Below are positions 17,783 through 26,981 of a stretch of DNA of 64,000 nt, piece after piece. The notes below the pieces were generated by a model. The model made no database searches. It was not told the DNA's origin and was given only the letters and a program-made list of their open reading frames with translations. Origin of the DNA: Desulfobacteraceae bacterium (lineage in GTDB: Bacteria; Desulfobacterota; Desulfobacteria; Desulfobacterales; Desulfosalsimonadaceae); assembly GCA_014237465.1 (NCBI GenBank), contig JABZFM010000007.1, positions 62,001 through 126,000 on the forward strand. Reading direction: 5' to 3'. The translations under genes and the position numbers were made by a program. Each line of letters opens with the position of its first letter. Position 1 is the stretch's first letter.

Positions 17783-17846
17783 TATCATAAGATAACCAGC
17801 CTGATCAGAAGAATCGGATATATAACCAATAGTTAAGGAAAACAAT

Positions 17847-18434
17847 ATGCCGGAGAGCTTTCTGAGCCAAATTCACGACATCTTCAATAATAAAAAAGTC
17901 CGAAAAACCTTTCTTAAATTGAGAGTCCCGATTGGGATTTTGCTTTTTATTCTGATGCTCACTCAACTGAAGCCTGCCTGGTTTTTACCCGGATTATTTG
18001 TCTCTATACTCGGTCAGGCACTTCAGGTATGGTGCATGTCCACCATTAAAACCAAAAAAAAGCTTACCATCACCGGCCCGTATATGTTTGTCCGGAACCC
18101 CATGTACATCGGCCGATTTTTTCTCGTTTTCGGAATCCTGATGATGACCGGTAATCCATGGCTCCTGATCCTGCTCACAATCGGATACTATTATTATATG
18201 GTGAACCGGGTCAATCGTGAGGAAAAGATTCTTGCAGAGCTTTTTGGAAAGGATTATGAAGAATTCTGCCGGGACGTGCACCCGTACCTGCCGGGTTTTA
18301 AGCGATTTGACGTAAAGCAGCTGGGGTCATTTAATAAAGAAAGTTTTGAACAGAATAACGTATTAACAAATATCGTCTTACCGGTTATCTGTTATTTTGT
18401 TCTGTATTTGTTCACTTTTGTCTGGCCGATTTAG
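17847..18434 (+). CDS. Isoprenylcysteine/phospholipid methyltransferase-like membrane protein
   Basis: This 195-residue integral membrane protein is of the ICMT/PEMT-like methyltransferase type. The signatures are TGPYMFVRNPMYIGRFFLVFG and NREEKILAELFGKDYEEFCRDVHPYLP, the usual S-adenosylmethionine-binding end. Four or more membrane segments are visible. The substrate is unknown; the position after kdsB hints at a lipid or envelope substrate. The TAG stop is followed after two bases by repeat copy 3. Confidence 0.75.
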   Translation: MPESFLSQIHDIFNNKKVRKTFLKLRVPIGILLFILMLTQLKPAWFLPGLFVSILGQALQVWCMSTIKTKKKLTITGPYMFVRNPMYIGRFFLVFGILMMTGNPWLLILLTIGYYYYMVNRVNREEKILAELFGKDYEEFCRDVHPYLPGFKRFDVKQLGSFNKESFEQNNVLTNIVLPVICYFVLYLFTFVWPI

Positions 18435-18436
18435 GG

Positions 18437-18577
18437 GATGACGTCGTTAAAAATCCCATCTACTGCGTTGTAGCGGTTTTTCAGGCACTCAATATACGAC
18501 TTGTATTATTTCGGGCCTGAAAAACCGCTACGCCTTGCCAATTGTATGTGAATGGTGGAACTTTTACCTTTGCCATC
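18437..18577 (+). repeat. MITE-like palindromic repeat, copy 3 (subfamily A)
   Basis: It starts GATGACGTCGTTAAAAATCC, two bases after the stop of the methyltransferase gene, and ends at GCCATC (18572-18577). The core has a long exact inverted repeat, GTAGCGGTTTTTCAGGC against GCCTGAAAAACCGCTAC, with a loop of about 28 bp. It resembles copy 1 (5133-5298) base for base over much of its length. A degenerate outer end may extend to about 18611. Confidence 0.85.
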
Positions 18578-18628
18578 CAATTCTATTACATTTTTTACCT
18601 AATCACCATTGATAGTTTCGTTACCGGT

Positions 18629-19288
18629 TCAGCTCCTGCGATCAGTTTTGGTGCCCAGAGGATACCCTTTTAAGAACCACAAAAACCGTTTTTTATTTAA
18701 CGATTCCAAGTGTGCCCTTCGGCCGCTGTCTAAAGAATCGGGCTTTTTCCTGCTCCAGTTCTTATAAACTCCTGATATATCAATATCTTTCATTATTTTA
18801 TGCAATGCGTGGGGTGTGTTTTCCAGATTAAGGCTTGATTGGAAATCCAGCAATGCCGGTTCGCCATCATCAGTTACCAGAATATTTCTCTGGTTTCGAA
18901 TATCCAAATGAACCATGTTCTGCTGATGCATCATCTGCACTATGTTTTCAAATTGAAAGAAATAGTCATCACCAATCAATTCAGAGGGAGTCTCTTTTAA
19001 AGTCGTACCGGGCATAAATCGGTAACAGACCGCATAGACATCAAGAAGAAAGGGCTCTGCGGGAATCCCTTTAATTCCTTTGAGTTTCTGCAACGCCTGA
19101 AATTCCCTTTTGACCATAAACCGCCCCCATGTTTTCCGGATAAAGGGAGGGCAGGGTGAAAAATCTTTAACTACCCAAATTTTCTGACCGCGTTGGAACT
19201 GATAAAGATCTGCATTTCCCCAGCGTCCTTTGGAAATAATTTTAAATTCCCCTGTTGCAAGATCCTTTCTCGTAAAAGGTTTTTCCAT
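18629..19288 (-). CDS. Kdo/RIO-like sugar kinase-fold protein, probably LPS core kinase
   Basis: The 219-residue protein has a small protein-kinase-like fold: an ATP-binding Lys (WVVKDF), a helix-C Glu region (VKREFQALQKL), the catalytic loop HLDIRNQRNILV (H-x-D-x4-N) and the metal site LLDFQS. This fits the Kdo kinase / WaaP / InaA group that phosphorylates LPS core sugars. It is the last gene of the lipid A operon, after lpxK, which supports an LPS role. Without a substrate assay it could also be another small-molecule kinase. Confidence 0.7.
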   Translation of the reverse strand: MEKPFTRKDLATGEFKIISKGRWGNADLYQFQRGQKIWVVKDFSPCPPFIRKTWGRFMVKREFQALQKLKGIKGIPAEPFLLDVYAVCYRFMPGTTLKETPSELIGDDYFFQFENIVQMMHQQNMVHLDIRNQRNILVTDDGEPALLDFQSSLNLENTPHALHKIMKDIDISGVYKNWSRKKPDSLDSGRRAHLESLNKKRFLWFLKGYPLGTKTDRRS

Positions 19289-19344
19289 TTTTCCGGCCCT
19301 TTTTGTGCTTTGCTTGAAAAATTAATGCGAAATATGCGCACCTT

Positions 19345-19456
19345 TGATGGAGTCGTAAAAAGTCAAAAAATAGCTATTTTCGGACTTTTGCCTTCTATAA
19401 ATTCAATAAGATAAAAAGACTATTTTACAAAGCACCGACTTTTTACGGAGGCATCA
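19345..19456 (-). repeat. MITE-like palindromic repeat, copy 7, forming the 3' end of lpxK
   Basis: This 112-bp element has terminal inverted repeats TGATGGAGTCGTAAAAAGTC (19345-19364) and, at the other end, the complement of TGATGCCTCCGTAAAAAGTC (19437-19456). The lpxK reading frame enters it from the right and reads the terminal repeat as V-D-A-S-V-K-S-R before stopping at 19420. It has the same family ends as the longer copies but a shorter, unrelated core. Confidence 0.75.
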
Positions 19457-20568
19457 ACTTTTTCTTTGATAAATTCTGAAAACTTCATCTCATCATGTTT
19501 AAAAGAAACCCTGATACCGACAACAACAATATCCATGGGGCTTTGAATTTTACCGGCGACTTTGACATAATCTTTTTCAGTGGTCACCAAAAACTCTGCC
19601 GAACATTTCCGAGCCTGGTTGACGATGAGACGATAATCTGTTTCCGTGTATTTGTGATGATCGTCAAGCGGAATCATTCCAACCACCGCTCCGGCCAACG
19701 CCTTCACCGTCCTGAGGAACTCTTCATTTTTAGCAATTCCTGAGAACACGAATACTTTAGACATTTTTAAAAATTCATAGTCTTGAGATGAATTCAACTC
19801 CGAACTGCCTGGAAAATCGCAATCCGTTCCGTTAAAAATCCCGCACATATAAGGCTCATGAAATGATTTAAATATCGGTTTCCCGGGCGCCATTTCGGAC
19901 AAGCTGTCAAAACTGCGGTTTGAATTATCGCACCGGGTTAAAACAAACAGGTCGCCACGGGAAAGTCCGGAAACCGGTTCCCGAAGGATGCCCCTTGGTA
20001 AAAGGTAGCGGTTGCCGAAAAGAGACTTATCATCCACTAAAACAATATCCAGATCCCGGTTCAAGCGGCGGTGCTGAAACGCATCATCAAATATAATAAC
20101 ATCCGGACAAAATTTCTCCACCGCTTTCATACCGATCTGAAAACGATCGGCACCAACCAGAACAGGAATATCTTTTAGCCTTTGAGCCATCATAAACGGT
20201 TCATCCCCGGCAATATCCGGTCCTAAAAGGATATTGTGCCCGTCACTGACGATCCCGCCCTTATTCTCCGCCTGTCCCTTATATCCCCTGCTGATAACAG
20301 CCGGTTTAAATCCGAATTCTTTTAACCGTTCCGCCAGATAAATTGTCATCGGGGTTTTACCGGTTCCCCCGACAGTTAAATTACCAATGGATATCACTCC
20401 GCAGGGAAGCGTTCGGGACTGGAAAACACCATGATCAAACAAAATCGCCCGGAGTCTTACGGCAATGCCATAAAGCGTCGATAGAATCATCAGCAGGAGT
20501 TTCAGCAATGGGCCTGCTGTCTTTTCTCCGGTCATTACCGCCTGGGCATTTTTCGTCATTCTGTTCAT
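19420..20568 (-). CDS. lpxK: Tetraacyldisaccharide 4'-kinase
   Basis: LpxK phosphorylates the 4' position of the lipid A disaccharide precursor at the inner membrane. The 382-residue protein has an N-terminal membrane-associated helix (LLKLLLMILSTLYGIAVRLR) and the Walker A motif GNLTVGGTGKTP. The family block IIFDDAFQHRRLNRDLDIVLVD and the late TTEKDYVK are present. The final residues (about 372-382, ASVKSRCFVK) are encoded by the terminal repeat of a MITE-like element (copy 7), so the native C-terminus was probably replaced. Confidence 0.94.
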   Translation of the reverse strand: MNRMTKNAQAVMTGEKTAGPLLKLLLMILSTLYGIAVRLRAILFDHGVFQSRTLPCGVISIGNLTVGGTGKTPMTIYLAERLKEFGFKPAVISRGYKGQAENKGGIVSDGHNILLGPDIAGDEPFMMAQRLKDIPVLVGADRFQIGMKAVEKFCPDVIIFDDAFQHRRLNRDLDIVLVDDKSLFGNRYLLPRGILREPVSGLSRGDLFVLTRCDNSNRSFDSLSEMAPGKPIFKSFHEPYMCGIFNGTDCDFPGSSELNSSQDYEFLKMSKVFVFSGIAKNEEFLRTVKALAGAVVGMIPLDDHHKYTETDYRLIVNQARKCSAEFLVTTEKDYVKVAGKIQSPMDIVVVGIRVSFKHDEMKFSEFIKEKVDASVKSRCFVK

Positions 20569-20590
20569 TCACCGCCACCCGACACAATTT

Positions 20591-21667
20591 TTATTCCATA
20601 TTATATACCACAAGACCGGCTGCACAGAAAAAAATCAGATTGGCAATCCAGGCAGCAAACATTGGCGGAAGAACATTTCCATACCCGAGGGACAGACAAA
20701 AACTATAAAAAGACCAGTAAATAAAAACAGTTAATATTCCATACGCAAAACTGATAACCATTCCTTCCTTAGTGGAACCTCTTAGCGCCAGCCCTGCTCC
20801 GAACATGGAAATAATAAAACAAATAAACGGAAACGCAGTTTTTGCATAAAAATCTACCCGATACTTGGTGGCATCATAGCCTTCACTTTCAACCTTCAGA
20901 ATATATTGGTAAAGATCCGTAAACGGCATTTCTTCGGATTCCTTTGCCACTCTCAGCAAATCCGCCGGCACCAGGTCTATTTGACAAATTTTTTCATCAT
21001 GGAAAATCACTTGATTGTCTTTATCGGGAGAATCCAGGTGCTGTTGAATCAGACAGTCAAAAAAAGTCCAGTTTCCATCGATATATTTTCCGGTCCGGGC
21101 ATTGATCCGGCTCGTCAAACTGAAATCCTTGTTAAAATAGGCAATACTGATCCCTGAAATCATCTGATCAGCTGGATTATAATATTCAATATGTGTGATG
21201 GATTGATTACCGCGAATCCAAATATTTTTTTCCCGCGAAGTCATCATTTTTGCCCCTGATCTTAGCTCCTCAATACGGTTTGCTTTGACCACACTGATCG
21301 GGACCACTACCTCGGAAAAGAGAAACAGCAGGATACTTAAAGATGTTCCGATAACGACAATCGGTAATAAAAGATAATTCAAACTGATGCCGCCGCTTTT
21401 TAACGCTAAAATTTCATTATTTTTTGCCATTAACCCGAAAATCGCCAAAACCCCTAAAAGAACGGCAATCGGAGTAATCTGAGACACGATTAACGGAATT
21501 TTGTAAAGAAAAAAAGCGGCAATCAAAGAGGGAGAAATTTCGGCTTCTATGAACTTATCGATTCTTCCAAAAAAATCGATGGATAGATATATAACAATCA
21601 CCACCCCGAGGACAATACCGAAGTATTTGAAAAACAACTGGCTGATATATCTATGAATTACTGTCAT
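20591..21667 (-). CDS. lptG: LPS export permease LptG
   Basis: This YjgP/YjgQ-family permease has 358 residues, three membrane segments near the start, a periplasmic beta-rich domain (about 120-265) and three segments at the end. With LptF and the ATPase LptB it extracts LPS from the inner membrane and feeds it to LptC/A. No lptB is seen in the window. The gene order (lptF then lptG) and the start MTVIHRYISQLFFKYFGIV suggest LptG; the F/G distinction is less certain than the family. Confidence 0.88.
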   Translation of the reverse strand: MTVIHRYISQLFFKYFGIVLGVVIVIYLSIDFFGRIDKFIEAEISPSLIAAFFLYKIPLIVSQITPIAVLLGVLAIFGLMAKNNEILALKSGGISLNYLLLPIVVIGTSLSILLFLFSEVVVPISVVKANRIEELRSGAKMMTSREKNIWIRGNQSITHIEYYNPADQMISGISIAYFNKDFSLTSRINARTGKYIDGNWTFFDCLIQQHLDSPDKDNQVIFHDEKICQIDLVPADLLRVAKESEEMPFTDLYQYILKVESEGYDATKYRVDFYAKTAFPFICFIISMFGAGLALRGSTKEGMVISFAYGILTVFIYWSFYSFCLSLGYGNVLPPMFAAWIANLIFFCAAGLVVYNME

Positions 21668-21811
21668 TTGAATTTGTTCAGCTCATTTTTCCTAATCTTA
21701 ATCTGCCACACTTCACCTGAAAAAGATTATGATTGCGATTATGATTACAATTTTTTAGCATCGTCATATCTTTCCGGCCCGGATTAAAAGGCCAGACTTT
21801 AAACAAAACAA

Positions 21812-23002
21812 TCAATCTGTATGCCGGATACGAAAAAAATTCCGGATAATTTTGCCTGCGAATTGATTCATCCGGTTGAAAATTTCTACGGGGTTATCGT
21901 TGGCGGTTCTAACTAACAAATAAATCCCCAATCCCCCCATAATGATATTCGGCATCCACATTCCCAAAACCGGTGAGATTTTTCCCGCTTCACTTAAAAC
22001 GAGTCCGGCAGACAAAAGAAGATAATAAATCAAAAAAGCAATCAAACCGATGCCGAGCCCTGCTGATTTCCGGGTTGATGAAGACTGCACACCTAAGGGA
22101 ACCGCCAGGATTCCCAAAGCAATACAAGCAAAAGGGATGGAAAATTTTTTATGCAATTCGATCCACACGGAATAATACTTTTTTGATTTAGTTTTTGCAG
22201 TTTTAAGAAATGCGATCAGTTCCTCGATGCGCATGTCCTTTTCTTTTATTTTCTTTTTGCTGATATTTTTAACCGCATTCTTTAAATCCAGCTGGAGATC
22301 ATACGTATCAAACCGGGTGGAATGAACTGCGCGGCTTTCCAGATTGACCTGGTTAATCACGCCATTATAAAGACTCAATATAAATGATAACCTGTCTTCT
22401 CCATTAAAAATTCTGCCTTTGGGGGAAACAATGGTCGTACTGAATCTTGCGTTCCGCTGGTCTTCAATATAGATATCGCCCAGAGAATTGTCTTTAAAAT
22501 CAATTTTACTGACATAAAACATCACCCCGTCAAAGCTGTCATTGAATTGCCGTTCCTTTAATCCGACATTAAAGTTCGACTGCACCACATTAAGTGCCAT
22601 TTGCTTATATGACTGTTGTCCCCACGGGATACCGTATATGGCCATATATCCGGTCAGCAGTGCACTGAACAGACTGAATACGATCACCGGTGGCAGCAGC
22701 CGATAAATACTGATGCCGCTTGCTTTGAGCGCCACGATTTCATTATCACTGGAAAGGCGCAGAAACGTCAGCAGCACACTCATCATCACCGACATGGGAA
22801 TAATATAGGCAAGAAAATACGGCATGGAATATGTCAGCATTAAAAGAAAAGCAGTTAAACTGACCTGATAGTTAACGATCACATTTGTAATTTCAAGAAT
22901 CTGACGCATCAAAAAAACAAAAATAAAGAACAGCAGATTCATGGCAAAGGGTGGGATCAGTTCTTTAAAAATATAGCGATTGACTACCGAATTCAGCTTC
23001 AT
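21812..23002 (-). CDS. lptF: LPS export permease LptF
   Basis: This 396-residue YjgP/YjgQ-family protein is paralogous to the next gene (both have LALKSGGISLNYLL / VALKASGISIYRLL). It has the usual six membrane helices around a periplasmic domain. It pairs with LptG in the LptB2FG transporter. It lies 5 bp after msbA in the order of transcription, so lipid A flipping and LPS extraction are coupled. Confidence 0.88.
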   Translation of the reverse strand: MKLNSVVNRYIFKELIPPFAMNLLFFIFVFLMRQILEITNVIVNYQVSLTAFLLMLTYSMPYFLAYIIPMSVMMSVLLTFLRLSSDNEIVALKASGISIYRLLPPVIVFSLFSALLTGYMAIYGIPWGQQSYKQMALNVVQSNFNVGLKERQFNDSFDGVMFYVSKIDFKDNSLGDIYIEDQRNARFSTTIVSPKGRIFNGEDRLSFILSLYNGVINQVNLESRAVHSTRFDTYDLQLDLKNAVKNISKKKIKEKDMRIEELIAFLKTAKTKSKKYYSVWIELHKKFSIPFACIALGILAVPLGVQSSSTRKSAGLGIGLIAFLIYYLLLSAGLVLSEAGKISPVLGMWMPNIIMGGLGIYLLVRTANDNPVEIFNRMNQFAGKIIRNFFRIRHTD

Positions 23003-23007
23003 AATCT

Positions 23008-24795
23008 TTATACCGTTGCTTCCAAAGAAATATCAGCGGCAGCATCATTGTTATCTGCAAACTGCATCTGATGAAGATTATAATACTCCCCTTTTTGCTC
23101 CAGCAGTTGTTCGTGTTTGCCTTCTTCAACAATTTGGCCGCCGACAAGGACGACGATACGATTCGCATATGAGATTGTTGAAAGCCTGTGCGCAATAACA
23201 AATGATGTTCTCCCTTTCATCAAATTTTCAAGCGCTTTTTGAACCAGCCGTTCCGACTCCGTATCCAGCGATGCGGTTGCTTCATCTAAAATAAGAATCG
23301 GGGCATTTTTCAATAACGCCCGGGCAATACACATTCGCTGTTTTTCTCCGCCGGACAGCCGGCTCCCCAGTTCTCCAATGACCGTATCAAATCCCTTGGG
23401 CAGGCTCTTAACGAATTTATATATATATGCCGCCTCGGCCGCTTCAACAATCTCCCGATCTGTGGCTTCCGGTTTTCCATAGGCGATATTCTTTCTAATG
23501 GTATCATTAAAAAGGATGGGTTCCTGGGTAACAAAGGCCACCTGTTTTCGAAGATCTGTAACAGCAATATCACGAATGTCTGTGCCATCGATCCTAACGG
23601 AGCCTTCCGTGACATCAAAAAATCTGGGGATCAGATTTACCAGAGATGTCTTGCCGCCACCGCTCATCCCCACCAGTGCCATAACTTCACCCGGTTTAAC
23701 ATCAAGATCAATATTCTTTAAAACTACTTCACTTTTGTCATAGGAAAAGGATACATTTTCAAAGGAAATTCGGTGGGACCCGGTTTTAATCTCTTTTGGC
23801 GATTCAGGGTCCAGAATATCTGATCTGGTTTCCAGAATATCAAATACCCGGTCTGATGCGGCAAGACCCTGCTGCAGTACATTGTTTAGTTTGGTCAGTT
23901 TTTTTATCGGCGGATACAGCAGCATGACTGCCGTCATAAATGAAAGAAAATCGCCGGGCGTTTGAACTCCTTTAATAACAGCAAACCCTCCGTACCAAAG
24001 CACAAGAGAGATCCCGATACCACCGAAGGCTTCCATCACCGGCGATGTCAGGGCCTTTGCCCGTAAGGATTTTACCTCAAACCGAAAAACCGCATGATTT
24101 TTTTTAGAAAAAGATTTTTTCTCATACGACTCCATGCCAAAGGCTTTGACAATTTTATTTCCGGCAAAAGTTTCATGCAAAAAGGCATTCATGTCCGCCA
24201 TGCTCTCCTGGCTGCTGGTGCTGAATCGCCTCACCCGCCGGCCCAGTTCAACAACCGGAAAATAAGCCAGCGGCATGACGACAAACGCCATAATCGCCAG
24301 TTTCCAATCCCTGTAAAAAATCACGCCTGCAAGCCCGATAACGGTAAAACAATCCCTTAATGCGCCGGTCACTGCCTGGGATACCATGCTTTTAATAATC
24401 GTCACATCATTGGTAATCCGCGACATTAAAACACCGGTCCGTTCTTTATGAAAAAAGGAAAGCGGGAGATCCGTTATTTTTTCATAAAGGGCATCCCTGA
24501 GCTTTTTGATGATACTTTCCCCAACATACTGCATCAAAAACTCCTGGCCGTACATCGCCAAACCTCTGAAAAAGTACAAAACAATCACAATAAGCGGGAT
24601 TAATTTGAGCAGAAAAACATTTTTACTGATAAAGATATCATCAATCACCGGTTTAACAATAAAAGCGGTCGCGGATGTTGTCGCTGCCACCACCACCATA
24701 CAAACCATGGATAGAAACAATTTAAACCAGCTACCTTTAATATATTCCAGCAGTTGTTTATGACGGGACTTGATTTTTAATTTAATATTGATCAT
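23008..24795 (-). CDS. msbA: Lipid A flippase MsbA (ABC transporter)
   Basis: This 595-residue half-transporter carries LPS core-lipid A across the inner membrane. Six membrane helices occupy about 25-310. The ATPase domain has Walker A (GMSGGGKTS), signature (LSGGEKQR), Walker B (ILILDEATASLD) and the switch His (AHRLS). It sits between lpxB and lptF, which supports MsbA over a general ABC exporter. Confidence 0.93.
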   Translation of the reverse strand: MINIKLKIKSRHKQLLEYIKGSWFKLFLSMVCMVVVAATTSATAFIVKPVIDDIFISKNVFLLKLIPLIVIVLYFFRGLAMYGQEFLMQYVGESIIKKLRDALYEKITDLPLSFFHKERTGVLMSRITNDVTIIKSMVSQAVTGALRDCFTVIGLAGVIFYRDWKLAIMAFVVMPLAYFPVVELGRRVRRFSTSSQESMADMNAFLHETFAGNKIVKAFGMESYEKKSFSKKNHAVFRFEVKSLRAKALTSPVMEAFGGIGISLVLWYGGFAVIKGVQTPGDFLSFMTAVMLLYPPIKKLTKLNNVLQQGLAASDRVFDILETRSDILDPESPKEIKTGSHRISFENVSFSYDKSEVVLKNIDLDVKPGEVMALVGMSGGGKTSLVNLIPRFFDVTEGSVRIDGTDIRDIAVTDLRKQVAFVTQEPILFNDTIRKNIAYGKPEATDREIVEAAEAAYIYKFVKSLPKGFDTVIGELGSRLSGGEKQRMCIARALLKNAPILILDEATASLDTESERLVQKALENLMKGRTSFVIAHRLSTISYANRIVVLVGGQIVEEGKHEQLLEQKGEYYNLHQMQFADNNDAAADISLEATV

Positions 24796-24812
24796 TTAAG
24801 TATTTAACACCC

Positions 24813-25970
24813 TCAACTTGATGGATTCGACTTTAACAGGGATAAACCGATATCCGCTGTTTTCTCAGATGCGCCGGCTTCTCCCAGCATCGACTTCACA
24901 AGTTTCAGTTTTTCTTTGATACGGCTGAGTTCCAATGGATTATTCAGCATTTCGCCCACCGTCCGGGCAATTTTCCCCGGAGATGCCTCACCCTGAATCA
25001 GTTCAGGAACAATGCGTTCGTTTGCAATAATATTCACCAGGCCAATGTGATCAACTTCCACCAATGCCCGGCCCAGCATATAGCTGGCAGGCGATATTCT
25101 GTACATAATCACCATGGGGACACCGTAAATCGCTGTTTCCAGGGTCACCGTGCCGGACGCGGCAATGATCAGGGTGCTTTTTTCAAAGATCTCTAGTATA
25201 TTCCCGGGGACTAATTCAATACGGCATGTATTTTTATACGGATTGACAAATGACTCAACCCATTGCCTGCTGATGGATGGTGCAACAGAAAGCAGAAACT
25301 TCATATTCTGAAATCGATGCTGCAAGATACTGGCTGAAGCCAGCATATACGGAAGGTTCCGATCGATTTCACCGACCCGGGAACCGGGAAGAAGTCCAAC
25401 GACGGGTGTGGGATCCTCTACATTATCCGATTTTTTTTCTTCTATCGGAGAATAAGAATCAAGTAACGGATGGCCGACAAATGTTGCCGGAATATTGTGA
25501 CGGGTATAATATTCTTTCTCAAAAGGCAGAATCACCGCCATGTGATCCACATTCTGCTTAATTTTACGAATCCGCCCGGAACGCCATGCCCAGATCTGCG
25601 GACTGACATAATATAAAACAGGGACACCATGCTTTTTAGCAATAGACGCTATGTGAAGGTTGAAATCCGGAAAATCGATCAGAATAATCAAATCCGGAGA
25701 AAGTCCCTGCAATAACTTTTTAACCGTGGAAATGCCATTCAGCACTTTGGGGATTTTAGCGAAAACTTCGGTAATCCCAACCACCGAAAGCTCTTTGGAA
25801 TCCACCAGAATTTTAACACCTGCTGTTCTTAAGGCATCTGAGCCAATGCCACAGAAAAAAAGCGAACTGTCCTTCTTCTTCATCGCGCGGACCAGATGTG
25901 CACCATGAGCGTCTCCAGAGGTTTCTCCGGCAATAATCATCACACATTTTTGAACCGATGGCGTTGTCAT
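24813..25970 (-). CDS. lpxB: Lipid-A-disaccharide synthase
   Basis: LpxB condenses UDP-diacylglucosamine with lipid X to form the lipid A disaccharide. The 385-residue protein has the family start (IIAGETSGDAHGAHLVRAM), the IDFPDFNLHIA block, the YYVSPQIWAWRSGRI motif and LLPGSRVGEI. It follows the Gfo/Idh gene after 5 bp and precedes msbA by 17 bp. Confidence 0.96.
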   Translation of the reverse strand: MTTPSVQKCVMIIAGETSGDAHGAHLVRAMKKKDSSLFFCGIGSDALRTAGVKILVDSKELSVVGITEVFAKIPKVLNGISTVKKLLQGLSPDLIILIDFPDFNLHIASIAKKHGVPVLYYVSPQIWAWRSGRIRKIKQNVDHMAVILPFEKEYYTRHNIPATFVGHPLLDSYSPIEEKKSDNVEDPTPVVGLLPGSRVGEIDRNLPYMLASASILQHRFQNMKFLLSVAPSISRQWVESFVNPYKNTCRIELVPGNILEIFEKSTLIIAASGTVTLETAIYGVPMVIMYRISPASYMLGRALVEVDHIGLVNIIANERIVPELIQGEASPGKIARTVGEMLNNPLELSRIKEKLKLVKSMLGEAGASEKTADIGLSLLKSNPSS

Positions 25971-25975
25971 GGATT

Positions 25976-26941
25976 TTATCCTGAATATATCCTGCTTGAT
26001 TTTCGGATCTGCTGAGTAATACTCAAAGCGATTTCCAATGCGTCACGCCCCATCTGCCCCGACACTTCAGGGGGTTCGCGACGCTCAACAGCATGAATAA
26101 AGGACCGGATTTCATCCTCAAGCGCATCTCCGTCCGTAAAACATTTTTCTTCCAGATGCATGCCGGGAATAGGGCAGTTATTATCCTCTTCCCCGGGCCG
26201 GACATGGATAATCGAGCGATTGGCAAAATCGACAGAAATATAACCGTCTTTTTGGAATAAACGGATTTTACGCTCATTCTTATTTGAAATCCGACTAGCT
26301 GTGACATTGGCAACTGCGCCGTTATCAAACTCAATGTGGGCATTGGCAATATCGATATTGTCCGAAACAACCGAAGCCCCCATGGCATGGCAGTATTTGA
26401 TCCCCGACCGGACAAAATTTAATATAATATCAATATCATGAATCATCAGATCCAGCACAACACTCACATCGGTCCCGCGCTCCTTGTAAATACCCAACCG
26501 GTTGGATTCAATAAAAATCGGATGGTCGACGATGTGCTGGACCGCTGTTACCGCGGGATTAAACCGCTCCAGTTGACCGACCTGAAATACCAGATTTTTC
26601 CTGTCCGAAATCTCAATCAGTTCATCGGCTTCTTCAACTGTTGTTGTGATCGGCTTTTCAATCAGAACATCAATATCATGTTCTAAAAACGCTTTTCCGA
26701 TCTCAAAATGCAACGGTGTTGGAACGGCTATACTGACCGCATCCACACGGCCAAACAAATCCCTGTAATCAGAGAATGGCGTCGTCCCGACATTGCCGGC
26801 AATTTCCCCAGCCTGCGCCTTGTGTGTATCGACGACACCAACCAGTTCAACATTATCCATTTTTGCATATTTTTCAGCATGGAATTTACCAAGATATCCA
26901 ACACCGACGACAGCGGCCCGAATTTTTTTCATCAGATGCAT
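25976..26941 (-). CDS. Gfo/Idh/MocA-family oxidoreductase in the lipid A operon
   Basis: This 321-residue NAD(P)-dependent dehydrogenase has the Rossmann motif VVGVGYLGKFHAEKY, the EKP catalytic-region motif (LIEKPITTT) and a Gfo/Idh C-terminal domain with the active-site LMIHDIDI. The substrate is probably a nucleotide sugar. It is embedded between lpxI and lpxB. In some bacteria a relative, GnnA, oxidises UDP-GlcNAc so that lipid A carries an extra amide-linked chain, but the partner aminotransferase GnnB is not seen here. Start may be the ATG at 26932 instead. Confidence 0.8.
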   Translation of the reverse strand: MHLMKKIRAAVVGVGYLGKFHAEKYAKMDNVELVGVVDTHKAQAGEIAGNVGTTPFSDYRDLFGRVDAVSIAVPTPLHFEIGKAFLEHDIDVLIEKPITTTVEEADELIEISDRKNLVFQVGQLERFNPAVTAVQHIVDHPIFIESNRLGIYKERGTDVSVVLDLMIHDIDIILNFVRSGIKYCHAMGASVVSDNIDIANAHIEFDNGAVANVTASRISNKNERKIRLFQKDGYISVDFANRSIIHVRPGEEDNNCPIPGMHLEEKCFTDGDALEDEIRSFIHAVERREPPEVSGQMGRDALEIALSITQQIRKSSRIYSG

Positions 26942-26981
26942 TTCCTTTAAATTTATTGTACCCGGCTAAAAATAAAACCGA

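Noticed and set aside
17994-18281. Minus-strand ORF of 95 codons
   Set aside because: Opposite the methyltransferase gene, whose NPMYIGR motif is clear.
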